This document shows, piece after piece, positions 17,798-26,266 of a stretch of 43,299 nucleotides of DNA. Within the stretch, counting starts at the first letter, position 1. Each line of letters opens with the position of its first letter. This stretch comes from Pseudarthrobacter oxydans (lineage in GTDB: Bacteria > Actinomycetota > Actinomycetes > Actinomycetales > Micrococcaceae), in contig NZ_JABTYH010000038.1 of NCBI RefSeq assembly GCF_013314975.1, positions 1 to 43,299 on the forward strand, read 5' to 3'. The notes below the pieces were generated by a model. That model was not told where the DNA came from and ran no database searches. It saw nothing but the letters and a program-made list of their open reading frames with translations. The translations under genes were made by a program, and so were the position numbers.

Positions 17798-20047
17798 TCA
17801 GCCGGCCTGCGCCAGCACCAGCGGAAGGACAGCTCCCGCACCTGCCTCGCGAAGCGCCCGGCCGGCAACCGTGAGCGTCCACCGGCTGTCCACGATGTCG
17901 TCTATCAGCATCACGCTGCCGCCCTGCACGGAGCCCAGCGCCGCCTCAAGTTCGGGCCCCACCACCAGGCGGTCCCATACCCCTGCCAGGCGGTAGGCAC
18001 TGTTGCCGCCGCGGCTCCCGGTGGGACCACCGTGGGCCAGCTGCAGCTCTCCCAGGTACGGGATGCGCCCGATCTCGGAAATGCCCCTGGCAAGGGAGCC
18101 CACCAGTTCCGGTTTTCCTCGCGAGGGGACGCTGACGATGGCTGCAGGCCGTCCCGCCCCGCTCCAGCCGGGATTGCGTGAGTCTCCGGCGCCCCACTCG
18201 CGCAGAACCTGGACGCAGGCTTGCAGCATGCCCTGATCGACCTGCCGGTCTGCGGCACCGGCCGCGAACAGCTCCCGCAGTGCACCGCCCCAGCCAAGAT
18301 CGGTAAGCCTTGCCAGGACGCGCCCCTCGGCGAGCCCCTCACCGGGCTTGAGCTTTCCCTTCACCGGAACTCCGAGGCGGTCCATTCCGCTGGGCCACTG
18401 CAGCCGCGCCTCCAGCACGCCGCCCGCCCTGCTGAGGGTCTGGCTGGCCGCCGCCGTGGCCTGTTCAGCGATGTCTGCCCGGAACCACTGACCGGCGCAG
18501 TTGTCGCACCGGCCACAGGCGTGCGCGGTCTCGTCGTCCAGGACTGAGGTGATGTACTCCATCCGGCATCCGGCCGTGTCCTGGTAGATCACCATGGAGT
18601 CCTGCTCGTCCACGCGGGCTTCAGAAATGCGCTGGTACCGCTCGGCGTCGTATATCCAGGGCTGGCCGGTGGACCGCCACCCGCCGCCCACCCGTTCCAC
18701 GGCCCCGTCTACTGACAGCACCTTGAGCAGCAGTTCCAGCGGAGTTCGGCGAAGGTCTACCCGTGCTTCCAGTGCAACTGTGGAAAGTGCGGTGCCCGCT
18801 TCTGCCAGGGCGGTAAGGACGGCCGCCGCCTTCTCTTCAGAGGGCATGGAGGCGGTGGCAAAGTACTGCCAAATGTCGCGGTCCTCCGCGCCCGGAAGCA
18901 ACAGGACGTCGGCGTTCGCCGCTCCACGGCCGGCACGCCCCACCTGCTGGTAGTACGCAACGGGGGAAGAAGGCGCGCCGAGGTGGACCACGAAGCCCAG
19001 GTCTGGTTTGTCGAAGCCCATCCCCAGGGCTGAGGTGGCCACGAGGGCCTTGACCTGGTTGTCCTTGAGGAGCCGTTCCGCCCGCTCCCTGTCGGCGGGG
19101 TCGGTGCGGCCCGTATAGGCGAGCACTTCATGGCCGGCCTCGGCCAGCAGCCGGGCCGTGTCCTCCGCTGCGGACACCGTCAGGGTATAGATGATTCCGC
19201 TGCCCGGCAGGTCCGCCAGATGCGTCAGCAGCCAGCCAAGGCGCTGTTTGGCGTCGGGAAGGGACAGGACACCCAGCCGCAGGGAGTCCCGGCCAAGGGC
19301 GCCGCGGATAGTCAGGACGCCGGCCCCGAGCTGCTCTTCGATGTCATGCACCACCCGCGAGTTGGCCGTGGCGGTGGTAGCGAGCACCGGGACGGTGTCC
19401 GGCAACTGGGTGATCAGGTCCGCGATCCGGCGGTAGTCGGGGCGGAAATCGTGGCCCCAGTCGGAAATGCAGTGGGCCTCGTCAATCACCAGCAGGCCGG
19501 TCCGGCGGATCAGTTCCGGTAGCTGGTTTTCGCGGAAGGAGGGGTTGGTCAGCCTTTCCGGCGACACCAGCAGGACGTCCACCTGGTCAGCGGCGAGCTG
19601 TTCGCGGACGGTGTCCCATTCCAGCTGGTTGGCGGAGTTGATGGCCACAGCGCGCACCCCGGCGCGGGCCGCGGCAGCCACCTGGTCCCGCATCAAGGCC
19701 AGGAGGGGCGATACGATCAGGGTGGGCCCGGCGCCCCTGCGCCGCAACAGCAGGGAAGCCACGAAGTACACTGCCGATTTTCCCCAGCCGGTGCGCTGGA
19801 CCACCAGGGCTCTCCGGCCGCCGTCGACCAACGCCTCGATTGCTTCGAACTGGCCCTCGTGGAAGCCTGCCGTCGGGTTGCCGACCAGCTCGCGGAGGAC
19901 CTCGAGGGCCTGTGCGTGCGTAGCTGTCGAAGAAGGGACATCTGTGGTTGCAGGTCCAGAAAGCCCGGTCCCAGGAAATGCCGGTTCGGAATGTGCGGTT
20001 TCGCTAAGAGCTGGTTCAGGAAATCTGGCGTGCTGGTTATCGACCAT
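17798..20047 (-). CDS. RecQ-like DNA helicase with C-terminal PRTase-like domain
   Basis: This 749-residue protein has a complete superfamily 2 helicase core: Walker A TGWGKS at about 86-91 (Trp replaces the usual Ser/Ala), DEAH 189-192, TATAN, and motif VI QQVGRAGRG. A RecQ zinc site follows, with four Cys (C-R-M-E-Y... HACGRCDNC). The usual HRDC domain is absent. Instead the last 120 or so residues resemble a type I phosphoribosyltransferase, ending in VMLIDDIVDSRWTLTVAG (about 712-729), the PRPP-loop pattern with two Asp. Residues 1-45 are a low-complexity tail. The start ATG 20047 has GATACT 6 nt upstream, a leaderless layout. Likely role: DNA repair; the PRTase part may sense or bind nucleotides (inference). 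Confidence 0.9.
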   Translation of the reverse strand: MVDNQHARFPEPALSETAHSEPAFPGTGLSGPATTDVPSSTATHAQALEVLRELVGNPTAGFHEGQFEAIEALVDGGRRALVVQRTGWGKSAVYFVASLLLRRRGAGPTLIVSPLLALMRDQVAAAARAGVRAVAINSANQLEWDTVREQLAADQVDVLLVSPERLTNPSFRENQLPELIRRTGLLVIDEAHCISDWGHDFRPDYRRIADLITQLPDTVPVLATTATANSRVVHDIEEQLGAGVLTIRGALGRDSLRLGVLSLPDAKQRLGWLLTHLADLPGSGIIYTLTVSAAEDTARLLAEAGHEVLAYTGRTDPADRERAERLLKDNQVKALVATSALGMGFDKPDLGFVVHLGAPSSPVAYYQQVGRAGRGAANADVLLLPGAEDRDIWQYFATASMPSEEKAAAVLTALAEAGTALSTVALEARVDLRRTPLELLLKVLSVDGAVERVGGGWRSTGQPWIYDAERYQRISEARVDEQDSMVIYQDTAGCRMEYITSVLDDETAHACGRCDNCAGQWFRADIAEQATAAASQTLSRAGGVLEARLQWPSGMDRLGVPVKGKLKPGEGLAEGRVLARLTDLGWGGALRELFAAGAADRQVDQGMLQACVQVLREWGAGDSRNPGWSGAGRPAAIVSVPSRGKPELVGSLARGISEIGRIPYLGELQLAHGGPTGSRGGNSAYRLAGVWDRLVVGPELEAALGSVQGGSVMLIDDIVDSRWTLTVAGRALREAGAGAVLPLVLAQAG

Positions 20048-20053
20048 TGATTC

Positions 20054-20059
20054 AGTATC
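20054..20059 (-). promoter_or_regulatory. -10-like GATACT, leaderless start of the helicase gene
   Basis: GATACT on the minus strand ends 6 nt before ATG 20047. It differs from TATACT at one base. Confidence 0.4.
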
Positions 20060-20173
20060 CCAGCCACGTCCGACACCCAGGAGCACGGCCGCTGCTATGT
20101 GGATATGCGACGACAGGGGGCGGAAGGCCCATTACTCCAGATGTGTTTATCCACAAACATAGCCCTCCCTCAA

Positions 20174-20201
20174 TTGCCGAGCACCGGCTGCACCGTAAGA
20201 T
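20174..20201 (+). promoter_or_regulatory. Promoter of the phosphomannomutase gene, leaderless
   Basis: TTGCCG (20174-20179), a 16-nt spacer and TAAGAT (20196-20201) are followed by 7 nt and GTG 20209. Transcription would begin at the start codon, which explains the lack of a Shine-Dalgarno sequence. Confidence 0.6.
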
Positions 20202-20208
20202 AAAGCCC

Positions 20209-21627
20209 GTGACTAGCGAACAGACAACGGCTTTTGACCTTTCGGCATCCTTCAAGGCGTACGACGTCCGGGGCATCGTAGGCGAGTCCATCACCGCCGA
20301 AATCGTCGAAGCCGTGGGGGCCGCTTTCGTGGATGTCCTCAAGCTCGAAGGCCAGACCATCCTGGTGGGCGGCGACATGCGCCCGTCCTCCCCGGACTTC
20401 AGCAAGGCTTTCGCCAACGGCGCGGCCACCCGTGGCGCCAACGTTGAGCTGCTGGACCTGATCTCCACTGATGAGCTCTACTTTGCCTGCGGTTACCTGA
20501 ACCGTGCCGGCGCCACCTTCACCGCCAGCCACAACCCCGCCGGCTACAACGGCATCAAGATGTCCAAGGCCGGCGCAGTGCCCATCTCCTCCGAGTCCGG
20601 GCTCAAGGACATCCAGGCGCTGGCCGAGCAGTACCTCAACGCAGGGTCCATGCCGGCTGCCGAAAAGCGCGGGCAGATCGGCGTCAGGGACGTGCTCAAG
20701 GACTACTCCGAGTACCTCCGCAAGCTGGTGGACCTTTCCGGTTCCCGGCCGCTGAAGGTGGTCGTGGACGCGGGCAACGGCATGGCCGGCCTCACCACCC
20801 CCGCCGTGCTGGGCGACACCCTGCTCCCCAAGCTTCCCCTTGACATCGTTCCCTTGTACTTCGAGCTGGACGGATCCTTCCCCAACCACCCCGCAAACCC
20901 GCTGGAGCCGGAAAACCTCCGCGACCTGCAGGCGGCAGTGGTTGAGCACGGCGCCGACATCGGACTCGCTTTCGACGGCGACGCCGACCGCTGCTTCGTG
21001 GTGGACGAAAAGGGCAACCCTGTGTCGCCGTCGGCCATCACCGGAATGGTGGCGCGCCGCGAAATCGCCCGTGCGAAGGCACAGGGTGAAGCGACACCCA
21101 CGATCATCCACAACCTGCTCACCTCACGCGCCGTATCAGAGCTCGTAGAGCACGACGGCGGCCGAGCCGTCCGTACACGCGTGGGCCATTCCTTCATCAA
21201 GGCCGTCATGGCGGAGGAAGGGGCGGTCTTCGGCGGCGAACACTCGGCCCACTTCTACTTCCGCGACTTCTGGAACGCTGACACGGGCATGCTGGCCGCC
21301 ATGCACGTCCTGGCAGCCCTGGGCGAACAGGACGGCCCCCTGTCCGAGCTGGGCCGGGAATACGAGCCCTACGTCAGCTCCGGTGAAATCAACTCCGAAG
21401 TGGATGACAAGCCTGCCGCCGTGGAGCGCGTCCGCGCGGATTTCGCCGGCGAGGACGTCACCATCGACACCCTGGACGGCAGCACGTTCACGGCCAACGA
21501 CGGCAGCTACTGGTTCAACCTGCGGCCGTCCAACACCGAACCCTTCCTCCGGCTCAACGCGGAAGCCACGGACCAGGCCACCATGGAACGCATCCGGGAC
21601 CGTGTCCTGGCGCTTGTCCGGGCATAG
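20209..21627 (+). CDS. manB: Phosphomannomutase/phosphoglucomutase
   Basis: This 472-residue cytosolic enzyme interconverts hexose 6-phosphate and 1-phosphate and feeds GDP-mannose or other sugar nucleotides for glycans. All four active-site blocks of the alpha-D-phosphohexomutases are present: TASHNP with catalytic Ser107, the metal loop DGDADR (256-261), the sugar-specificity loop GGEHSAH (342-348; GEHS points to PMM/PGM) and the phosphate loop RPSNTEP (439-445). KAYDVRG near the start is the usual N-terminal signature. GTG 20209 is favoured by the promoter position; 54 more codons upstream are open but not protein-like. A hypothetical gene follows after 6 nt. Confidence 0.94.
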   Translation: MTSEQTTAFDLSASFKAYDVRGIVGESITAEIVEAVGAAFVDVLKLEGQTILVGGDMRPSSPDFSKAFANGAATRGANVELLDLISTDELYFACGYLNRAGATFTASHNPAGYNGIKMSKAGAVPISSESGLKDIQALAEQYLNAGSMPAAEKRGQIGVRDVLKDYSEYLRKLVDLSGSRPLKVVVDAGNGMAGLTTPAVLGDTLLPKLPLDIVPLYFELDGSFPNHPANPLEPENLRDLQAAVVEHGADIGLAFDGDADRCFVVDEKGNPVSPSAITGMVARREIARAKAQGEATPTIIHNLLTSRAVSELVEHDGGRAVRTRVGHSFIKAVMAEEGAVFGGEHSAHFYFRDFWNADTGMLAAMHVLAALGEQDGPLSELGREYEPYVSSGEINSEVDDKPAAVERVRADFAGEDVTIDTLDGSTFTANDGSYWFNLRPSNTEPFLRLNAEATDQATMERIRDRVLALVRA

Positions 21628-21633
21628 GGCAGC

Positions 21634-22137
21634 ATGACGGAAAGCACGGGGCCCGCCACTGAAGAACAGGGTTCCGGCCACCGGGAATCCTGGCGGGACT
21701 CAGTACCCGAGGGCACGGCAACGGACCTGGAGAACCTTCTGGGGACGGGTGTCAGCGCTGCCCAGGAACAACTCCAGCGCAACGGCGGCTTCCTCCCCTT
21801 CGCGCTGACCGTACAGAACGACGGCGAGGTGCGGCTGGTGGCGGTCTCCCCGGCAGATGCCGGCGAAGGTTCGGACGGGGACTTCGACGCCGAGGCCATG
21901 ATCAGCGACCTCACCGCCCTGCTGCAGCAGAACCGGGAGGACTTCCGGGCTGCCGCCATCGTGTGCGACATCCTGCTGGTTGAGGAGGACTCCGACGCCA
22001 TCCACGTGGCAGCCGAGCACCGCGACGGATCTGTCTTCGCAGCCGTGCTGCCCTACGCGGCCAATGCCGGAACGCAGACGTGGGAATTCGGCGAACTGGC
22101 CGCCGATGCCAGCGAGCCCGCCATCTGGGTGGACTAG
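21634..22137 (+). CDS. Conserved-looking hypothetical protein
   Basis: I do not recognise this 167-residue acidic cytosolic protein. The N-terminal 30 residues look disordered. The remainder alternates beta-like segments (FLPFALTVQNDGEVRLVAV, AAIVCDILLVEEDSDAIHVAAEH, SVFAAVLPYA) with a helical block, which suggests one small alpha/beta domain. It starts 6 nt after manB and ends 15 nt before the Rrf2 gene, so the three may be one transcript. Codon use matches its neighbours. No motif supports a function. Confidence 0.8.
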   Translation: MTESTGPATEEQGSGHRESWRDSVPEGTATDLENLLGTGVSAAQEQLQRNGGFLPFALTVQNDGEVRLVAVSPADAGEGSDGDFDAEAMISDLTALLQQNREDFRAAAIVCDILLVEEDSDAIHVAAEHRDGSVFAAVLPYAANAGTQTWEFGELAADASEPAIWVD

Positions 22138-22152
22138 ACCGGCCAGGCCACC

Positions 22153-22602
22153 ATGAAGATCAATGCCTTCGCGGACGTGAGCCTCCGGGCTTTGATGGTG
22201 CTTGCGGCGGCTCCAGGCGGCGCGTTGCTGACAACACAGAACGTTGCCGACTCGGTGGGGACCCCCTACAACCACGTCAGCAAAGCGATGACGAAGCTCC
22301 GCGGCCTGGGGCTGATTGAGGTGGTCCGCGGCCGGACAGGCGGCTCCCGGCTCAGCCATGCCGGCCGCACCGCCACTGTGGGGCAGGTCCTGCGCCAGCT
22401 CGACACCAGGACCGACGCAGCGGACTGCGTTGCCCCCGGAGGCAACTGCCCGCTGATCACTGAGTGCAGGCTCCGCGCCGCGCTGGCCCGGGCCCGCGAA
22501 GCCTTTTACCGGGAACTCGATTCCGTGGTGATTGCGGACCTCCCGGGTTCCCGCCAGATGGCTCCGGTCTTCAACATGATCGGACTGCGCCCGGGGCTCT
22601 GA
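22153..22602 (+). CDS. nsrR: Rrf2 family nitric-oxide regulator NsrR
   Basis: This 149-residue regulator has a winged helix at about 1-70 and three Cys at 92, 99 and 105 (DCVAPGGNCPLITEC), the [4Fe-4S] ligands of NsrR. Asp8 is also present; in Streptomyces NsrR this residue supplies the fourth ligand from the other subunit. The motif PGGNCPL...ECRLR separates NsrR from IscR and RsrR. It lies directly upstream of hmp on the same strand, and a near-consensus NsrR site lies between them. NO destroys the cluster and lifts repression of hmp. No long 5' gap separates it from the preceding hypothetical gene. Confidence 0.93.
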   Translation: MKINAFADVSLRALMVLAAAPGGALLTTQNVADSVGTPYNHVSKAMTKLRGLGLIEVVRGRTGGSRLSHAGRTATVGQVLRQLDTRTDAADCVAPGGNCPLITECRLRAALARAREAFYRELDSVVIADLPGSRQMAPVFNMIGLRPGL

Positions 22603-22667
22603 ACCCGCCCGCAGCTGCGCGGACTGCCCCTGCGGCGCCCCTTCAGAAGACTCTGTTACTACCCGAT

Positions 22668-22696
22668 TTGCGTCAATTTTCTACAAGCTGTAGAAC
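22668..22696 (+). promoter_or_regulatory. Candidate hmp promoter
   Basis: TTGCGT (22668-22673), a 17-nt spacer and TAGAAC (22691-22696) are the best pair upstream of hmp. The -10 box is imperfect. The perfect dyad 22679-22695 fills the spacer and the NsrR site lies at the expected start of transcription. Confidence 0.4.
22679..22695. promoter_or_regulatory. Perfect dyad TTCTACA-N3-TGTAGAA in the hmp promoter
   Basis: The two 7-nt arms are exactly complementary around AGC. This differs from the NsrR site 17 nt downstream, so a second regulator may bind here. Confidence 0.5.
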
Positions 22697-22712
22697 TTGG
22701 GTATGAAAACTT

Positions 22713-22725
22713 GCATTTTGAATGC
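22713..22725. promoter_or_regulatory. NsrR operator upstream of hmp
   Basis: GCATTTTGAATGC matches the known NsrR core GCATTT-N-AAATGC at all but one position outside the free central base. It lies 53-66 nt upstream of the hmp ATG and just after the nsrR gene. Confidence 0.75.
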
Positions 22726-22778
22726 GGGTATTCGCTAAGGCCGGACGAAGGCCCCGGTCACTACCCTCAGGAGTTCCC

Positions 22779-23939
22779 ATGCTCTCGGAAAAATCCCGCC
22801 CCGTCATTGAAGCAACCCTGCCGCTTGTGGGTTCACGGATTGGTGCCATCACGCCCAAGTTCTACGCCCGACTCTTCGCTGCCCACCCCGAACTCCTGGA
22901 CGGCCTCTTCAGCCGTTCCAACCAGCGCTCCGGCAACCAGCAGCAGGCGCTGGCGGGCAGCATTGCCGCCTTCGCCACCCACCTTGTGAACAACCCGGGC
23001 ACCCTTCCCGAAACCGTCCTGTCCCGTATCGCCCACCGGCACGCGTCCCTGGGAATCACCGAGCCGCAGTATCAGGTGGTCTACGAGCACCTGTTCGCCG
23101 CCATAGCAGAGGACCTGGCCGAGGTCATCACGCCGGAGATCGCCGACGCCTGGACAGAGGTGTATTGGCTGATGGCCGACGCCCTGATCAAGCTCGAGAA
23201 GGGCCTCTACGCCGCGCAGGCCAATGACAGGATGTGGATGCCGTGGCGGGTGGCAGCCAAGACCCCCGCCGGTGCGGGCTCCATGACTTTCACCCTTGAG
23301 CCGGCGGATGACACCCCCGTCACCGACGCGCTGCCCGGCCAGTACATCAGCGTCAAGGTAACCCTGCCGGACGGCCTCCGCCAGGTCCGCCAGTACTCAC
23401 TGTCCGGCGAGGCCGGCACCAGCCGCAGCTTCACCACCAAACTCGACGACGGCGGCGAGGTCTCCCCCGTGCTCCACAACAGCGTGCAGGTGGGCGACGT
23501 CCTGGAGATCTCCAACCCCTACGGTGAGATCACCCTCAAGGACGGCGACGGCCCGGTGGTCCTGGCGTCCGCAGGGATTGGCTGCACCCCCACCGCGTCC
23601 ATCCTTCGTTCACTGGCGGAGGCCGGGTCCGAGCGGCAGGTGCTGGTGCTCCACGCGGAAAGCACCCTGGACAGCTGGGCGCTGCGCAGCCAGATGACGG
23701 ACGACGTCGAACGGCTTGGTGGTGCCGAGCTGCAGCTGTGGCTCGAGCAGCCGGTGGCCGGCGCAAAGGAAGGCTTCATGTCCCTGCGCGAGGTGGACCT
23801 TCCCGCCGACGCGTCGCTGTACCTGTGCGGACCGCTGCCGTTCATGAAGAACATCCGCAACGAGGCCATCAACGCGGGCATCCCAGCCACGCGGATCCAC
23901 TATGAGGTCTTCGGCCCGGACATCTGGCTGGCCAGCTGA
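22779..23939 (+). CDS. hmp: Flavohaemoglobin, NO dioxygenase
   Basis: This 386-residue cytosolic enzyme turns NO plus O2 into nitrate using NAD(P)H. The globin domain is 1-140 with Tyr29 in the distal pocket (KFYARLF) and proximal His88 in IAHRHASLG. The FAD domain follows (about 150-255) with RQYSLSG at 204-210. The NAD domain closes the protein with GIGCTPTASIL and CGPLPFMKNIRN. Length equals E. coli Hmp (396) within a few residues. ATG 22779 has CAGGAG upstream. It is controlled by NsrR through the site at 22713-22725 and ends at a strong bidirectional terminator. Confidence 0.96.
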   Translation: MLSEKSRPVIEATLPLVGSRIGAITPKFYARLFAAHPELLDGLFSRSNQRSGNQQQALAGSIAAFATHLVNNPGTLPETVLSRIAHRHASLGITEPQYQVVYEHLFAAIAEDLAEVITPEIADAWTEVYWLMADALIKLEKGLYAAQANDRMWMPWRVAAKTPAGAGSMTFTLEPADDTPVTDALPGQYISVKVTLPDGLRQVRQYSLSGEAGTSRSFTTKLDDGGEVSPVLHNSVQVGDVLEISNPYGEITLKDGDGPVVLASAGIGCTPTASILRSLAEAGSERQVLVLHAESTLDSWALRSQMTDDVERLGGAELQLWLEQPVAGAKEGFMSLREVDLPADASLYLCGPLPFMKNIRNEAINAGIPATRIHYEVFGPDIWLAS

Positions 23940-23960
23940 TCCATTGCAGTCGATGGGGAA

Positions 23961-24010
23961 ACGACGGCGGCGCCGCACCTTTTACTTGAAAGGTGCGGCG
24001 CCGCCGTCGT
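23961..24010. terminator. Bidirectional terminator between hmp and pckG
   Basis: A 22-bp perfect stem (23961-23982 and 23989-24010) with a 6-nt loop lies between the convergent hmp and pckG genes. Its base carries ACGACGG/CCGTCGT, with short A and T runs at the loop side. Confidence 0.92.
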
Positions 24011-24029
24011 TATGTTTGTCCCCGGAGGG

Positions 24030-25865
24030 TCAGCTGTGGTCAGCCATCCGCTCCTTGAGGGCGTCAAGTTCGGAGCGCAGGGCCTCCGGGAGCGAGTCGC
24101 CGAACTTTGCGTACCATTCCTCGATGGAGGCCAGCTCGGCATCCCATTCCTCGCGGTCGACGCGGACGGCGTCTTCCACGTGGGCGTGGGTGAGGTCCAG
24201 GCCTGTGAGGTCCAGCGAGTGGCCCGCCGGTACGAAGCCGATGGGGGTCTCGATAGCGTCAGCCTTGCCCTCGATGCGCTCGATGGCCCACTTCAGGACG
24301 CGTGCGTTGTCGCCGAAGCCCGGCCAGGCGAACCCGCCGTCGGCAGTGCGGCGGAACCAGTTCACCAGGAAGATGTGCGGCAGCCGCTCCGGGTTGGCCT
24401 TGCCCGAGACGCTGATCCAGTGCTTGAGGTAGTCACCCGCGTCGTAGCCGATGAACGGCAGCATGGCCATGGGGTCGCGCCGGAGCACGCCAACCTGGCC
24501 TGCAGCGGCGGCCGTGGTTTCCGAGGAGAGCGTGGAACCCATGAAGATGCCGTTGGTCCAGCTGCGGGCCTGGGTGACCAGGGGAACCGTGGTCTTGCGG
24601 CGGCCGCCGAAGAGGATCGCGGAGAGCTCAACACCCTCTGGGCTGTAGTATTCCTCGGCCAGCATGTCGATCTGCGAGATCGGCGTGCAGAACCGGGAGT
24701 TCGGGTGGGCTGCCGGCTTGTCGGAGTCGGGCGTCCAGGAATTGCCCTGCCAGTCGGTCAGGTGCGCGGGCACCTCGTCCGTCATGCCCTCCCACCACAC
24801 GCCGCCGTCGTCGGTCAGTGCCACGTTGGTGAAGATGCTGTGGCCCTTGGCGATGGCACGCATGGCGTTCGGGTTGGTGCCCCAGCCGGTGCCGGGGGCC
24901 ACGCCGAACAGGCCGGCCTCCGGGTTGGTGGCACGCAGTTCGCCTTCCTTGCCGATCCGCATCCAGGTGATGTCGTCACCGAGGGTCTCGACCTCCCAGC
25001 CCTTAATGGTGGGATCCAGCAGGGCCAGGTTGGTCTTGCCGCAGGCTGACGGGAAGGCAGCGGAGATGTAGTACTTCTTCTTCTCCGGCGAGGTCAGCTT
25101 GAGGATGAGCATGTGCTCGGCCAGCCAGCCTTCGTCGCGGGCCATGACCGAGGCGATGCGCAGGGCGTAGCACTTCTTGCCCAGCAGGGCGTTGCCGCCG
25201 TAACCGGAGCCGAAGGACCAGATGGAGCGTTCCTCGGGGAAATGGACAATCCACTTGTCCGGGTTGCACGGCCACGGAACATCCGCCTGGCCGGCTTCGA
25301 GCGGCGCACCCAGGGAGTGCAGCGCGGGGACGAAGAACGCGTTGGTCTCGGTCATCTTGTCCAGCACGGCGGTGCCGATGTTGGCCATGATCCGCATGGA
25401 GGCCACAACGTAGGCGCTGTCCGTGATCTCCACGCCGTACTTGGGATCCTCGGCGTCCAGGTGGCCCATGACGAACGGGATGACGTACATGGTGCGGCCG
25501 CGCATGGACCCGGAGAACAGGCCGCGCAGCTTTTCCTTCATTTCGGCGGGCGCCATCCAGTTGTTGGTGAACCCGGCGTCGCGCTTGTTCTCCGAGCAGA
25601 TGAAGGTCTGCTCTTCAACGCGGGCCACATCGGCGGGATCGGAGAAGGCCGCAAAAGAGTTGGGGAACAGTTCGGGGTTCAGCCGGGTCAGTGTCCCTGC
25701 TGCCACGAGCTCGTCAGTCAGCCGGGTGTTTTCCTCTTCGGACCCGTCCACCCAGTAGATGCGGTCCGGCTGCGTTAGCTCTGCAACCTCTTCGACCCAC
25801 GCCAGCAGGCCGGCATGTGTGGTGGGTGCTTTCTCAAGCAACGGCTTCTGCGCCAGATCGCCCAT
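24030..25865 (-). CDS. pckG: Phosphoenolpyruvate carboxykinase (GTP)
   Basis: This 611-residue cytosolic enzyme converts oxaloacetate and GTP to PEP, the entry step of gluconeogenesis. It is the GTP type by length and by its motifs: CSENKRDAGFTNNWM (90-104), GSGYGGNALLGKKC (219-232), the P-loop FPSACGKTNLA (271-281, containing the reactive Cys275) and FGGRRKTTVPL. The start ATG 25865 has AAAGGGA upstream; the 19-codon extension lacks a ribosome site. A CRP/GlxR-like site lies about 150 nt upstream, in keeping with control by carbon status. Confidence 0.97.
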   Translation of the reverse strand: MGDLAQKPLLEKAPTTHAGLLAWVEEVAELTQPDRIYWVDGSEEENTRLTDELVAAGTLTRLNPELFPNSFAAFSDPADVARVEEQTFICSENKRDAGFTNNWMAPAEMKEKLRGLFSGSMRGRTMYVIPFVMGHLDAEDPKYGVEITDSAYVVASMRIMANIGTAVLDKMTETNAFFVPALHSLGAPLEAGQADVPWPCNPDKWIVHFPEERSIWSFGSGYGGNALLGKKCYALRIASVMARDEGWLAEHMLILKLTSPEKKKYYISAAFPSACGKTNLALLDPTIKGWEVETLGDDITWMRIGKEGELRATNPEAGLFGVAPGTGWGTNPNAMRAIAKGHSIFTNVALTDDGGVWWEGMTDEVPAHLTDWQGNSWTPDSDKPAAHPNSRFCTPISQIDMLAEEYYSPEGVELSAILFGGRRKTTVPLVTQARSWTNGIFMGSTLSSETTAAAAGQVGVLRRDPMAMLPFIGYDAGDYLKHWISVSGKANPERLPHIFLVNWFRRTADGGFAWPGFGDNARVLKWAIERIEGKADAIETPIGFVPAGHSLDLTGLDLTHAHVEDAVRVDREEWDAELASIEEWYAKFGDSLPEALRSELDALKERMADHS

Positions 25866-25903
25866 TTCGGTTCCCTTTCTTGGGGTACATCGGTGTGAGC
25901 TAA

Positions 25904-25921
25904 ATGCTATGGTCCGGACCA
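25904..25921 (-). promoter_or_regulatory. Candidate pckG -10 box next to a 12-bp palindrome
   Basis: On the minus strand TAGCAT (25904-25909) fits TANNNT. Directly upstream is the perfect palindrome TGGTCCGGACCA (25910-25921), placed where a repressor would block RNA polymerase. No clear -35 box is seen. Confidence 0.4.
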
Positions 25922-26015
25922 CTGCCGTTTTTGGGACGTAGGCTGATCTTTTGAGGCCACAAAAATGGAATTCCGCGGGAAATCAAGGAATTTCGATGTC
26001 AAAATTGGGATTTAA

Positions 26016-26029
26016 GTGACGAAGGTCAC
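26016..26029. promoter_or_regulatory. CRP/GlxR-like site upstream of pckG
   Basis: GTGA-CGAAGG-TCAC matches the core GTGA-N6-TCAC of CRP-family sites. It is 150 nt from the pckG start and about 40 nt from the tRNA-Arg -35 box, so pckG is the likelier target. Confidence 0.5.
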
Positions 26030-26068
26030 CTATACCGGTCTAGTTGCGGAGATTACATGCCTCCCGAT

Positions 26069-26098
26069 TTGTCATGGCAGCCACCCCTCGCGTAAAGT
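26069..26098 (+). promoter_or_regulatory. Promoter of tRNA-Arg(ACG)
   Basis: TTGTCA (26069-26074), an 18-nt spacer and TAAAGT (26093-26098) lie about 45 nt upstream of the tRNA. Both boxes are good matches for a housekeeping sigma factor. Confidence 0.7.
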
Positions 26099-26143
26099 AA
26101 TTCGAGGTTCAGGGAGAGCGGTTCTTCTCCAGGAACACGAGAT

Positions 26144-26220
<77 letters not shown>

Positions 26221-26224
26221 ATTA

Positions 26225-26256
26225 GGTCCGCTCCGGTTCGCCGGGGCGGACCTTTT
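26225..26256 (+). terminator. Rho-independent terminator of tRNA-Arg
   Basis: A 12-bp stem (one G-U pair) with a TTCG tetraloop, GGTCCGCTCCGG / CCGGGGCGGACC, is followed by four T residues. Confidence 0.94.
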
Positions 26257-26266
26257 GCGTTAAGCA

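Noticed and set aside
24012..25049. 345-codon plus-strand frame opposite pckG
   Set aside because: It is a shadow of a full-length, motif-complete PEP carboxykinase gene and is rich in Gly, Arg, His and Val, with no family signal.
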